Under the pieces are notes generated by a model, which saw only the letters and a program-made list of their open reading frames with translations, was not told where the DNA came from and searched no databases. The position numbers were made by a program, and so were the translations under genes. From Psoroptes ovis (taxonomy: Eukaryota > Arthropoda > Arachnida > Sarcoptiformes > Psoroptidae), in contig PQWQ01000014.1 in assembly GCA_002943765.1 (NCBI GenBank), forward strand, positions 1,485,366 through 1,549,365: a stretch of DNA of 64,000 nt, read 5' to 3'. Below, piece by piece: positions 49,183-60,900 of this stretch (within the stretch, counting starts at the first letter, position 1; the number at the start of each line of letters is the position of its first letter).

Positions 49183-50205
49183 GTAAATATTGCAACATCA
49201 AAACATCTGTCTTTTTATTTATTTATTTGTCATTTTATTATTTTGATAATGAATTTTTTTTTTTGTTTTTTCGATGAAATTCAATTCAATCATTAACTTT
49301 TTTTCTATTTTGATTTTGTTGCTGCAAAAATAGTGCACGTCATGTTATTGACATATTTGTTTGTTTGTCAATTTATTAATGTGTTATGTATGTGTGCATA
49401 TGGTGATGAATTTTGAGCACTGAAAACTTGGTGAAATGTCAAGTAAAAAGTGAGAAAATTTGTAATAAATTTCAATTGAATTTTGTCTAGTTTTGGTTAT
49501 AGAATTTTGTCATAGAGAAATAATGGTGAAAAATATCATTTTCTGGTTGATTTTTGAATCGAATTCTTGAACAATTTCTTCTCATTTTAATCCTCTTCAT
49601 TCAAAACACAATGAATATATTTGAATAATATATTAATCAAAATTATCCTGAAAATGAGTTCATCATAAATTCATCATAATCAATGATTTCTCTTCAGTTA
49701 TTGTTTCTTCAGTGACTGTATGTGACTTGAAAATGTACTTATTTCAAAATCTTTTTGTTTTTTAAATGCCAATTTCAACGAAGAATCTTGAGTGTTATTT
49801 TGATTGGATTCGCTTTTCACATATCTATCGATTCATTGAAATCATTATTCAGTGATTTAAGAATTTAATTTATTTTGTTGCATTTGAAAAAAATGAACAA
49901 AAACAATTATTATTGGCTCAATAGCTTTCTATTATTATTAATGATGATGATGATGATGATTTTGATCATCATAATCATCATTATAATCTAACATTTATAT
50001 AATGTAATTAAATTTAATCCAATTAGTGAATTATTTTTTGAAATTTTCCATAATGATGATGATGATGATCGAAAATGTATTTAAAAACATTAAAAAAAAT
50101 AGAAATATTAAATTATTGAAAATTGAATCAAAGCGTTTGCGCATTATTTAGGTTAACAGGTAAGCCAGTCGGTATTTATTTATTAATTGAAATTCAATGA
50201 AAATA

Positions 50206-50289
50206 TTCGGTTGTCCGAAAAGTTATGGCTGATTTTTATGTGATAACTCTATTGAATAAGCCGAATGAACTTCTCGGACAACCATCTAA
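50206..50289. mobile_element. Mariner-like MITE 46, type C reversed
   Basis: Left TTCGGTTGTCCG, interior AACTCTATTGAATAAGCCG, right CGGACAACCATCTAA. Confidence 0.82.
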
Positions 50290-50661
50290 TATAATCGCCA
50301 AAAAAAAATGTTTTTCGTATCTTTTTTTTTACGTAAGATTAGTGTTATTAAATTCAATTCATTATTTAAGAAAAGCTAATTCAACCTGTAATTTAATTCT
50401 TATTCATGAAATTCTTTTGTAATTTCGTTATTCGTTCAAAAAAACGATTTTCAGGTTAATTTCGTTTGCTTTTTTCGGGTGACATTAGTGTTTATATGAA
50501 TTGAAAAAAAACAAAAATTGAATTTATTAAAATATAACTAAAACAACAACATTTTGAAATAATTACAAATGGCAATCGGTGAATAGAGATACATAGAGCG
50601 AGAGCGAGAATAATCATAATCATCATTACATTATATTCAATTAATTTAATTGAATATATAT

Positions 50662-50741
50662 TTAGCTTGTCCGAAAAATTTTTGCCGATTTTCCAATAAT
50701 TTTCTACGATATAATCGGCAAAAACTTTTTGGACAACCTGA
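50662..50741. mobile_element. Mariner-like MITE 47, type A reversed
   Basis: Left TTAGCTTGTCCG, interior CTACGATATAATCGGC, right TGGACAACCTGA. Confidence 0.86.
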
Positions 50742-51648
50742 TATTTTTATTTATTCGAAAAAAGTGAAAAATTTTGGACAATTTCTGTTGTTTATTATTA
50801 TTATTATTATTATTATTCACATAATATCATTCAATGATTATGACTGTATTTGAATTTGATTGTTATGATGATTATGATGAAATGTATAGAGTAAATACAT
50901 GCCTATACAATTGTACGAACAAATATTTATTCATTCATTCAGCCCTGTTTTTTTGGTCGAATTAATTTTGAATTTGATTAGGTTAAATTAAAGTTTTCAT
51001 TGCCAGCTGTGTTACTAGTGTTTCTCGTCGCTATTTTGCTGGTCCATTTGTCTAATGAATATTATTATTATTTGTTGTTGTTGTCGTTGTTTGAAACAAA
51101 CAACATTTGTTTTGTGAATTTTCAATGTATCTTGAATATTGCTGGTCTAATTTGGTTGTTTTCGAGAATTATTCACCTTTATATTTTCTCTCTGTGTCGC
51201 TAACTCTTAATTCTATCATCTCATCGAATGTGAAAAAGTGAAAATCATTTGTTTTGACACACAAACACACACACATCAAATATTGTATATGAAAATTGTA
51301 CATACGTTTAAATGAGACGTTTAATTTTCATTAATTGAATAAAACAATTGAATCATCATAAACATAAAACATTTGATGATGATGATGATTATAATGAAAA
51401 TGTCATATTAAAAAATAATATTCAAAATATGTATGAATAAGAAAATGAAAAATGAATCGAAAAACTAAAATTTCTCTTCATTTCTTAAAGGAATATAATT
51501 CATTCAAATTCTATTATTATGATGACGGCGTGTGTATGTGACATTAAAATAAATGAAATTAATGAATAAAAAAAATTAATTCATTTGAACAAATGAAAAA
51601 CAAAATCATTAATTCTTCCATATTCAAAATTTCAAAACAAATTAAATA

Positions 51649-51729
51649 TTAGACTGTCCGAAAAGTTTTTGCCGATTTTTTCCATTATTTTCTACGATAT
51701 AATCGACAAAAACTTTTTGGACAACCTAA
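51649..51729. mobile_element. Mariner-like MITE 48, type A reversed
   Basis: Left TTAGACTGTCCG, interior CTACGATATAATCG, right TGGACAACCTAA. Confidence 0.86.
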
Positions 51730-52858
51730 ATAGAATCAAAAATAAATATTTACCGTAGTTTTCTAGCTAGAAATTTAAAGCTAAGAAAAACGAAACCAAA
51801 CAAACAATTATTGAAATTTCGGATACATTTCGTGTTTGAAATTTGTCCAGCAAATTGTTGTGACTGAATAATGGGTATGAGCCAAGCGTATGAGTGGGAA
51901 AATATCCCAAATTTCTGAAAATTATCCCATATTTCACAAATTTTCAAAAAAAATATCAAATCTCATTCATTATTTCCTTTATTTTTGTTTTATTTTTTCG
52001 CTCAAAATTGTTTCATTGAAAATGAATTATAAATCTAAAAAAAAAATAATGAAATTTTTTTTTTTGTATTGAGAATATCTATTAAATATTACAGAAATGA
52101 CAGAACCAGAATTTATGTCAATATGAAGGTTATATTCAATATTATTATTATTATTATTTTTAGAAAAAATGAACCATATTTTTTTTGCCATTGATTTTCG
52201 CTACACGCCCGAAAAACAAAAATCTATTAATTTCGCCTCTTCATTGAATTTTTTTCGAAGAAAATCAAATCTTTTGTTTTACACATTGTTTTTTTTTCAA
52301 AAACATACATACGTACAGGGTTTCAATGTTTTTATTCATAGTTTTAAAATTAATTTTCATAATTTTCAAGTTGATTTTCATAGTTTTTGAATGCAATTTC
52401 AACACTATACTATTACGAAATTTAATTTAAAACTACGAATAAAAACTTATAACCTTGATCAAATCAAATTGATTCAGCACAAATTACATTCATCAATGTT
52501 TGAGAATATATTTTTTTGGAGAAAAATTTGAAATTGAATTATGTAATTTTATTTTCCACTTTCTATCTTGGTTGGTGAATGAATTTTGTGTTTTTTTTTT
52601 CGTTGATTTGATTTGATTTGTGAAATTAAATTCATGAAAATATACACAATCTGTGTGTTCACATATTCATTACGATACACACACATTCATTTATCCATAT
52701 ATCCACCCTTTTCCTTTTTTTTTTTTTTTTAATGAAATTCAATTCAAGAATTATTTTAAATGATCGATGAATGCAAATTATATTCATTTATAGCAGCGAT
52801 GAATGAAAAAAAAAATTAATTTAATGAAAAAATATATTATAATATATAAATTCAATTA

Positions 52859-52940
52859 TTAAGTTGTCCGAAAAGTTAATTACGGTTCATTACGATAGAG
52901 TTGTTCATGAAAATCAGCCAGAACTTTTCGGACAACCAAA
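52859..52940. mobile_element. Mariner-like MITE 49, type C
   Basis: Left TTAAGTTGTCCG, interior CGGTTCATTACGATAGAGTTG, right CGGACAACCAAA. Confidence 0.82.
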
Positions 52941-53393
52941 TATTTGCGTGTTGTTTTTTTGCTTTATTTTGTTGTTTATTTTGAATATTTCATTTTATAA
53001 TAATTATAATAATATTCGAAAGAATCAAATCAATTCATATGAATATCATCATCATTATTATTATTATTATAATGATAATGATTATCATTATCATTGATCA
53101 ATGAACAATCAATTTTAATTAAAATGTAAATTTATTTTTATTCATTTTCTTTCTTCATTTTGATTAATTGATTTTGTATTCATTTTTACCGTTTTTCCAT
53201 TGTTTCTTCTTATAAGCATTCACCAAACTAAATAATTTAAATTTAAATTTAATTTAAATTTTAGGTTCATTGAAAAATTGAAAATTCTTTGTTTTTTTTT
53301 TTTTTGCCATTCTTTGATCATTATCGTGACAGATTCAATGAAAAAAAAATTCAAACAAAGAAAATTGAAAAAACACGGAATAAATTTTTAAAA

Positions 53394-53477
53394 TTAAGTT
53401 GTCCGAAAAGTTCATTCGGCTTAATCAAATAGAGTCACTGCTAATGAAAATTGGCTAGAACTTTACGGACAACTTGA
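53394..53477. mobile_element. Mariner-like MITE 50, type C
   Basis: Left TTAAGTTGTCCG, interior CGGCTTAATCAAATAGAGTC, right ACGGACAACTTGA. Confidence 0.83.
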
Positions 53478-53625
53478 TTTTAAAAATATAAATAATTTTC
53501 AATTCTATTCAATGAATGGGCACAATGCAGAATGTGGAGAAATTGTAAATTTAAATTTTTTATATTTTTCTTTCATTCATTTGATTTTAGCATCCCTGCT
53601 GCTGTTGCTGATGCTTTGATTAGTA

Positions 53626-53627
<2 letters not shown>

Positions 53628-53656
<29 letters not shown>
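53628..53656. repeat. (AC)n microsatellite
   Basis: About 29 bp of CA repeats. Confidence 0.93.
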
Positions 53657-53658
<2 letters not shown>

Positions 53659-53772
53659 ATTCTCCATCATCATAGATTTTGGTAGATTTACTCGATTGTT
53701 TTGTTTCTCGGTTTTTGTGAAGCACAGAATTGCTTTTGTTTGAAAATTTGAAAAATCTGTTTTTTTCATCTA

Positions 53773-53855
53773 TTAGGTTGTCCGATAAGTTCTCGCCGAT
53801 TTTCTCATAAATTCCCTCAACGATATAATCGACAAAAACTTTTCGGACATCCTAA
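53773..53855. mobile_element. Mariner-like MITE 51, type A reversed
   Basis: Left TTAGGTTGTCCGATAAG, interior CAACGATATAATCG, right CGGACATCCTAA. Confidence 0.86.
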
Positions 53856-54233
53856 TATTTTAAAATTCATCCAGAATAATAAAAAAAAAAATAGTCGAAA
53901 TGAAATTTTCAAAATTGACATTATTCAATTTTATTCATTTTGCAATAGCTGCAATGAAAAACAAAAAAAAATAATCGAAAAAATAGACGAAAAAACAATT
54001 GTGATTTCTATTATTTTATATGAATTTGAAATTGAATTTATTTTATTTATTTTATATTTCAATCGAAAATATACACACAGTGAATGAATAAATTTTAATA
54101 TAAATAAATTGATTTGGCCATTTGAATTGAATTGAATTGAATTTTTTTATTTTTTTTTTTTTTGAGTGCCATTTTTGTATTGACACTCGTAATTATCATG
54201 AATTGTTTTTTGAGTTCGCTCGTTTGTTTATTA

Positions 54234-54288
54234 TTAGGTTGTCCCATAAGTTCTTGCCATTTTTCGAATAAAAAAAAATTCAAAAACA
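54234..54288. mobile_element. Mariner-like MITE 52, type B, truncated
   Basis: The left arm TTAGGTTGTCCCATAAG and the A-rich centre are present, but sequence leaves the family after AAATTCAAAAAC and no right arm follows. It is the only clearly broken copy. The sequence replacing the right arm is less AT-rich and open in several frames. Confidence 0.8.
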
Positions 54289-54650
54289 ACATCTTATAAC
54301 CCCATACATCTGATAAGGTTGCACCAATACAACGATAAAGTATCGAATGATGAGATTTTATTTTGTTTTGAAAATAATAATAATAAACAAATGGCATCAA
54401 TCATAGCTAGAACGCCTACTATAATGGTCAATATGTTTCATATAAGAATGGTAATGGTTCAATTGATGAAATTTGAATAATTCTATATCATTATTCAATT
54501 TTAATATTCAATCTATTCACATCTAATATTATTGATTGTACATTTGTATCAATAATTGACTATATGTAACTATATTTATGTATTAGGGAAATTTTTCCCT
54601 TATTTTTCCATGCATTTCGCCAATTTTGAAATGAAATATCAAAGCAAGTT

Positions 54651-54675
54651 CATCATCATCATCATCATCATCATC
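54651..54675. repeat. (CAT)n microsatellite
   Basis: About 25 bp of CAT repeats leading directly into the imperfect hairpin at 54688-54759. Confidence 0.9.
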
Positions 54676-54687
54676 GATGACGTTGTT

Positions 54688-54759
54688 GATCGTGAATAAT
54701 GATCAATAATCATTGATAATCATTATTCTATTATCGATGATCATTGATCATTCACGATC
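54688..54759. repeat. Long imperfect hairpin
   Basis: GATCGTGAATAATGATCAAT and the downstream ATTGATCATTCACGATC are inverted copies with small bulges; the stem continues through AATCATTGATAAT / TTATCGATGAT, about 30 bp in all. Confidence 0.75.
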
Positions 54760-54867
54760 ATCGAGTAATATATGCATAGAGTTTGCTTGAATTACACACA
54801 CACACACAAAACAAATGAAAAAAATATTAAAAATTATTTTCATTGCTTGTACAAGGTATAATTTTAC

Positions 54868-54922
54868 CTTGCCAATAGATATTCTCCGTAAAGAATCAAA
54901 TTTTCCTCCTTGGAACATTATT
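54868..54922 (-). CDS. Candidate exon (weak)
   Basis: Between TTCTCGCAG and a GTAAAA donor the frame reads IMFQGGKFDSLRRISIGK, with a basic RRIS that resembles a kinase site. It ends in phase 0, matching the 49035-49077 candidate. The exon is short and unrecognised. Confidence 0.22.
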
Positions 54923-55207
54923 CTGCGAGAATATCCTCATACCGATACATAAGAAATCATTATCATTATCGTTATTATGATGATGATCATCATTTGACAA
55001 AGATGGATATTTCGAGAGTACGTGAGTTTAGTGTTTGTCTAAATTTATTTTCTAGATTTATTTCGTTCATAGATAATAATATACGATTCGACAACCGCAA
55101 AATATATTAATCATGCACATGCATACATGTATATCTATCATCATCATCATTCATATATTTTCATTTTATTTAAATTCTATTAATAATATTAGAATGTAAT
55201 AATATTA

Positions 55208-55287
55208 TTAGGTTGTCCAAAAAGTTTTTGTCGATTTTTTAATGATTTTCTACAATATAATCGGCAAAAACTTATCGGACAACCTAA
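55208..55287. mobile_element. Mariner-like MITE 53, type A reversed
   Basis: Left TTAGGTTGTCCA, interior CTACAATATAATCGGC, right CGGACAACCTAA. Confidence 0.88.
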
Positions 55288-57892
55288 TAATATTAATATA
55301 ATCGATTTGCGTGTATTTTTTTTTTTTTTTTTTTTTTGAGAATTCAATGTTTTCAAATGTTCAATGTGTCTATGTTTGTCGACAGATATTTGTCTATATC
55401 TGATTGATTGAATTCGTGAATGAATATATATGCTCTAAATGCATAAATTTTAACATCTATACATGTTCTTATATATTCAAATATTTTAAATGAATGAATG
55501 AATGAATTTTTTTTTTTTTTCGGTTTAATTCCAACAAATATAAAGATAGACGAAAGAAAGATATGAATGATGATTCTAAGAAGCAGAAAAATGAATCGAA
55601 AATAAATTGAAACAAATGAATCGAAACAAAATATTGAATAATGTAATATTGAAAATGTAAATATTCAATAATATTAAAGCAATGAATACAATTTTTTCTT
55701 CTTCTTCTTCTTCTCTGGTGAAATATTCATGTTTTTTTTTCAAGATAAAATTCTTCAAAAGAATTTATGATTTTGATGGATTGATGATCATGATGATTTT
55801 TGTTTCTCGTTGTTGCTTTTATTTTATTGAATCATTGAAATGCATAAATATCCAAAAGCTCTAAAATTCAGCCCATTTTCAATGAACGGATGAATATTTC
55901 CAATGGCTTGATTGATTTTATTTTTTAAGATTTTGAAATTTGTTCAAGAAACAAGAAATTCATTAAATATAAGAAATTTTGAAAATAATTTTTTTTTTAA
56001 ATAATAATAACTTTGATAATCTCATTATATACATCACAGTTATTGTTTTTTCCTTTTGAAATTTTTAAATATCTTTAAATTTAGTAATATTTTGTTTTGA
56101 AATAAATATTAGAATAGTTTCTATATGAATTAATATGATTTGATGTATAGCCTTCGACAAGGCTAAGGTTTTGCTCTCAAAAATTTAAATATTTTTTTTT
56201 ATTCGTGATAAATAATATTCAATATTTATTACTCGTTTCGTTTCGTTTCGCTTTAATCATAGAATTAAATAGAATAGAAATAATGTTAAAAAAAAATAAA
56301 ATAATCAAATATTATGATTGATTACTTATCATTATTTCTACGACTATCATTATATTTGAAATGGAATAATTCTTCATTCGAAGAATATATATTAAAGGTT
56401 GTCCGGAAAGTTTTCGGCCGGTTATATCGTTGGAAAATCATTGGAAAATCGGCCGAAAACTTTTCGGACAATCTAATAAATAAATTCATTTCGACATTTA
56501 TTAATGCTTCATCATTTCGATTCGATTGGATTTCGGAGAAAAACCCTTTCATTCATTCATTCTTCATTTTTATTTTTTCCATTTTTCCATTTCTCTTTTC
56601 ATCAATCTATAATCATATAATGAGCTTTAATATTTCATTTTCATAGATTTATCTTTTCCTCATCTATTTTCGTTATTTAACATACATTTTTTCCCCGAAA
56701 TATTTGAATTTATGTGAATATTCGTTATCAGTGGTAGTAGATTTAGAATCAATTAATTTCTCTTTTATTTCTGGCTAAAATTGAATCTGATTAGATATCT
56801 AAGAGTAAGTCAATTTAGATTTGAATATTTTTCGTCTAATAAGTCTTTTATCATGTATTTTACCCTAGAAAAATTGTTGCCGGCATTCAAGGAACATAAA
56901 TTTTCAAATAATATTTTTATAGAAATGATAGCGCCATCCCATAGAAAAAAATTTTTAGCTTGTGAAAACACTATTGAAGTTTCAATTTTGATGACGTATA
57001 AATACGTCTTTAGGCATACATTGAAAATGCTCCCTCTATCTTAATTTTTGCTTAAGAAATCATCAATGTCAAAACTACGTTTTAACCTTTTGTTCACTAA
57101 AGTTTGTTTTCTTATTAATTTATTTGATTGAAGTGGCAAAAACAGGAATGACAGTTTACATATCTAAATATGACGACTAAAGTTTGAATTTAACTTGCGC
57201 CTGTTTAAAATATTTCTTTTTCAAACACTAAGACACGTTGACTTTAGGGTTGTCATGCTAAAATTTGTTTTTGTCTAATGAATGACTGATTTGGTAAAGA
57301 AAAGCCAATGAATCTTTTATTGATGACAATTTTTGCTCGTTTTTAATTCAAAAATTTTTTCTGCATTGAATCAATCAATTTTTTATTCATCATGTGTTTT
57401 TATTTGTACAGTAAATTATTGAATTGTCGTCATTATTTCATCTTATGCATTACATCTTTGTTTTCATATATGAATATTCAATTTCAATGATGGCAGAAAG
57501 CAAATAAGTTGTACGCGGCAATGAAGCCAAAGGTAACATTTTACAAACAATTGTGAGCGATTTGTGTGAAGCGAAATTTTCCCTGATGAAAATAGAAAAA
57601 AGATTCGGTAATCGAAAATTTTAAGAAATTTTTTAAAAATGCAGTGCTTTGATTTGAATTTTTTTTTTGTGTTTAGTGCTTTAACCCGATAAACTTTTTT
57701 ATTATGGAAAAAATATTTCTTTTATTTTCGTTGAATTTTTTTTTTCAAGTCAAACTTTTCAATTTAATTTTTCTTATCTAGCTAAATATGAATTTTTTTC
57801 GGTGCTTTTCTTGAAAGAATGAACGAGACGAAAATTTTAATAATTGATTTGAGATTGTTACCGGCATTTCAATGTATTTGAAATAATAGAAG
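55288..57892. other. AT-rich DNA before the satellite
   Basis: Holds MITE 54, a perfect GACGTAT-AA-ATACGTC palindrome (about 56995-57010) and no gene I can support. Confidence 0.5.
56394..56476. mobile_element. Mariner-like MITE 54, type A
   Basis: Left AAAGGTTGTCCGG, strongly paired arms TTTTCGGCCGG / ATCGGCCGAAAAC, right CGGACAATCTAA. It is the last copy before the satellite array. Confidence 0.86.
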
Positions 57893-57949
57893 GGCTATAG
57901 CCTTAGATTTTTTTGATTTTTTCAAAAATTTCTGAAGGTTATACGTCGA
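57893..57949. repeat. Inverted partial monomer at the satellite edge
   Basis: GGCTATAGCCTTAGATTTT and GATTTTTTCAAAAATTT are the reverse complement of the shared monomer core; direct-orientation monomers start at about 57949. The boundary therefore forms an inverted repeat around GAAGGTTATACGTCGAC. Confidence 0.75.
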
Positions 57950-60900
57950 CAAAATTTTTGAAAAAATCGAAAAAATCTAAAGCTATCCATCGTCAAAATT
58001 TTTGAAAAAATCGAAAAAATCTAAGGCTATCTATCGTCAAAATTTTTGAAAAAATCGAAAAAATCTAAGGCTATCCATCGTCAAAATTTTTGAAAAAATT
58101 GAAAAAATCTAAGACTATTGCCTTTGAAAATTTTTCAAAAAATCGAAAAAATCTAAGGCTAACCATCGTCAAAATTTTTCAAAAAATCGAAAAAATCTAA
58201 GGCTATCCATCGTCAAAATTTTTCAAAAAATCGAAAAAATCTAAGACTATTGCCTTTGAAAATTTTTGAAAAAATCGAAAAAATCTAAGGCTATCCATCG
58301 TCAAAATTTTTGAAAAAATCGAAAAAATCTAAGGCTAACCATCGTCAAAATTTTTGAAAAAATCGAAAAAATCTAAGGCTATAGTACGTGGAAATTTTCG
58401 AAAAAATCGAAAAAATCTAAGGCTATCCATCGTCAAAATTTTTGAAAAAATCGAAAAAATCTAAGACTATTGCCTTTGAAAATTTTTCAAAAAATCGAAA
58501 AAATCTAAGGCTATCCATCGTCAAAATTTTTCAAAAAATCGAAAAATCTAAGACTATTGCCTTTGAAAATTTTTGAAAAAATCGAAAAAATCTAAGGCTA
58601 TCCATCGTCAAAATTTTTGAAAAAATCGAAAAAATCTAAGGCTAACCATCGTCAAAATTTTTGAAAAAATCGAAAAAATCTAAGGCTAACCATCGTCAAA
58701 ATTTTTGAAAAAATCGAAAAAATCTTAGACTATTGCCTTTGAAAATTTTTCAAAAAATCGAAAAAATCTAAGGCTATCTATCGTCAAAATTTTCGAAAAA
58801 ATCGAAAAAATCTAAGGCTATAGTACGTGGAAATTTTCGAAAAAATCTAAGACTATTGCCTTTGAAAATTTTTGAAAAAATCGAAAAAATCTAAGGCTAA
58901 CCATCGTCAAAATTTTTGAAAAAATCGAAAAAATCTTAGACTATTGCCTTTGAAAATTTTTCAAAAAATCGAAAAAATCTAAGGCTATCCATCGTCAAAA
59001 TTTTTGAAAAAATCGAAAAAATCTAAGGCTAACCATCGTCAAAATTTTTGAAAAAATCGAAAAAATCTAAGGCTATCCATCGTCAAAATTTTTCCAAAAA
59101 TCGAAAAAATCTAAGGCTAACCATCGTCAAAATTTTTGAAAAAATCGAAAAAATCTAAGGCTAACCATCGTCAAAATTTTTGAAAAAATCGAAAAAATCT
59201 TAGACTATTGCCTTTGAAAATTTTTCAAAAAATCGAAAAAATCTAAGGCTATCTATCGTCAAAATTTTCGAAAAAATCGAAAAAATCTAAGGCTATAGTA
59301 CGTGGAAATTTTCGAAAAAATCTAAGACTATTGCCTTTGAAAATTTTTGAAAAAATCGAAAAAATCTAAGGCTAACCATCGTCAAAATTTTTGAAAAAAT
59401 CGAAAAATCTTAGACTATTGCCTTTGAAAATTTTTCAAAAAATCGAAAAAATCTAAGGCTATAGTACGTGGAAATTTTCGAAAAAATCGAAAAAATCTAA
59501 GGCTATAGTACGTGGAAATTTTCGAAAAAATCGAAAAAATCTAAGACTATTGCCTTTGAAAATTTTCGAAAAAATCGAAAAAATCTAAGGCTATAGTACG
59601 TGGAAATTTTCGAAAAAATCGAAAAAATCTAAGACTATTGCCTTTGAAAATTTTTGAAAATTTCGAAAAAATCTAAGGCTATCTATCGTCAAAATTTTTG
59701 AAAAAATCGAAAAAATCTAAGGCTATCCATCGTCAAAATTTTTGAAAAAATCGAAAAAATCTAAGGCTAACCATCGTCAAAATTTTTGAAAAAATCGAAA
59801 AAATCTTAGACTATTGCCTTTGAAAATTTTTCAAAAAATCGAAAAAATCTAAGGCTATCCATCGTCAAAATTTTTCAAAAAATCGAAAAAATCTAAGACT
59901 ATTGCCTTTGAAAATTTTTCAAAAAATCGAAAAAATCTAAGGCTATCAATCGTCAAAATTTTTCCAAAAATCGAAAAAATCTAAGGCTAACCATCGTCAA
60001 AATTTTTCAAAAAATCGAAAAAATCTAAGACTATTGCCTTTGAAAATTTTTCAAAAAATCGAAAAAATCTAAGGCTAACCATCGTCAAAATTTTTAAAAA
60101 ATCGAAAAAATCTAAGGCTAACCATCGTCAAAATTTTTAAAAAAATCGAAAAAATCTAAGGCTAACCATCGTCAAAATTTTTGAAAAAATCGAAAAAATC
60201 TAAGGCTATCCATCGTCAAAATTTTTCCAAAAATCGAAAAAATCTAAGGCTAACCATCGTCAAAATTTTTGAAAAAATCGAAAAAATCTAAGACTATTGC
60301 CTTTGAAAATTTTTCAAAAAATCGAAAAAATCTTAGACTATTGCCTTTGAAAATTTTTCAAAAAATCGAAAAAATCTAAGGCTAACCATCGTCAAAATTT
60401 TTGAAAAAATCGAAAAAATCTAAGGCTAACCATCGTCAAAATTTTTTAAAAAATCGAAAAAATCTAAGGCTATCCATCGTCAAAATTTTTCCAAAAATCG
60501 AAAAAATCTAAGGCTAACCATCGTCAAAATTTTTGAAAAAATCGAAAAAATCTAAGGCTAACCATCGTCAACATTTTTCAAAAATCCGAAAAAAATCTAA
60601 AGGCTATAGTACGTGGAAATTTTCGAAAAAATCGAAAAAATCTAAGACTATTGCCTTTGAAAATTTTTGAAAATTTCGAAAAAAATCTAAGGCTATCTAT
60701 CGTCAAATTTTCGAAAAAATCGAAAAAATCTAAGGCTATAGTACGTGGAAATTTTCGAAAAAATCGAAAAAATCTAAGACTATTGCCTTTGAAAATTTCG
60801 AAAAAATCTAAGGCTATCTATCGTCAAAATTTTGAAAAAATCGAAAAAATCTAAGGCTATCCATCGTCAAAATTTTTGAAAAAATCGAAAAAATCTAAGG

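Noticed and set aside
51000..51203. Hydrophobic open frame resembling membrane segments
   Set aside because: It has no ATG start, T-rich codons explain the hydrophobicity, and the opposite strand also shows open frames.
21316..54400. Many short open frames containing LGCPISSCRF, LSEKFLP or VRKVFADYIV
   Set aside because: They are translations of the MITE arms in different frames and recur wherever a copy sits; they are not genes.
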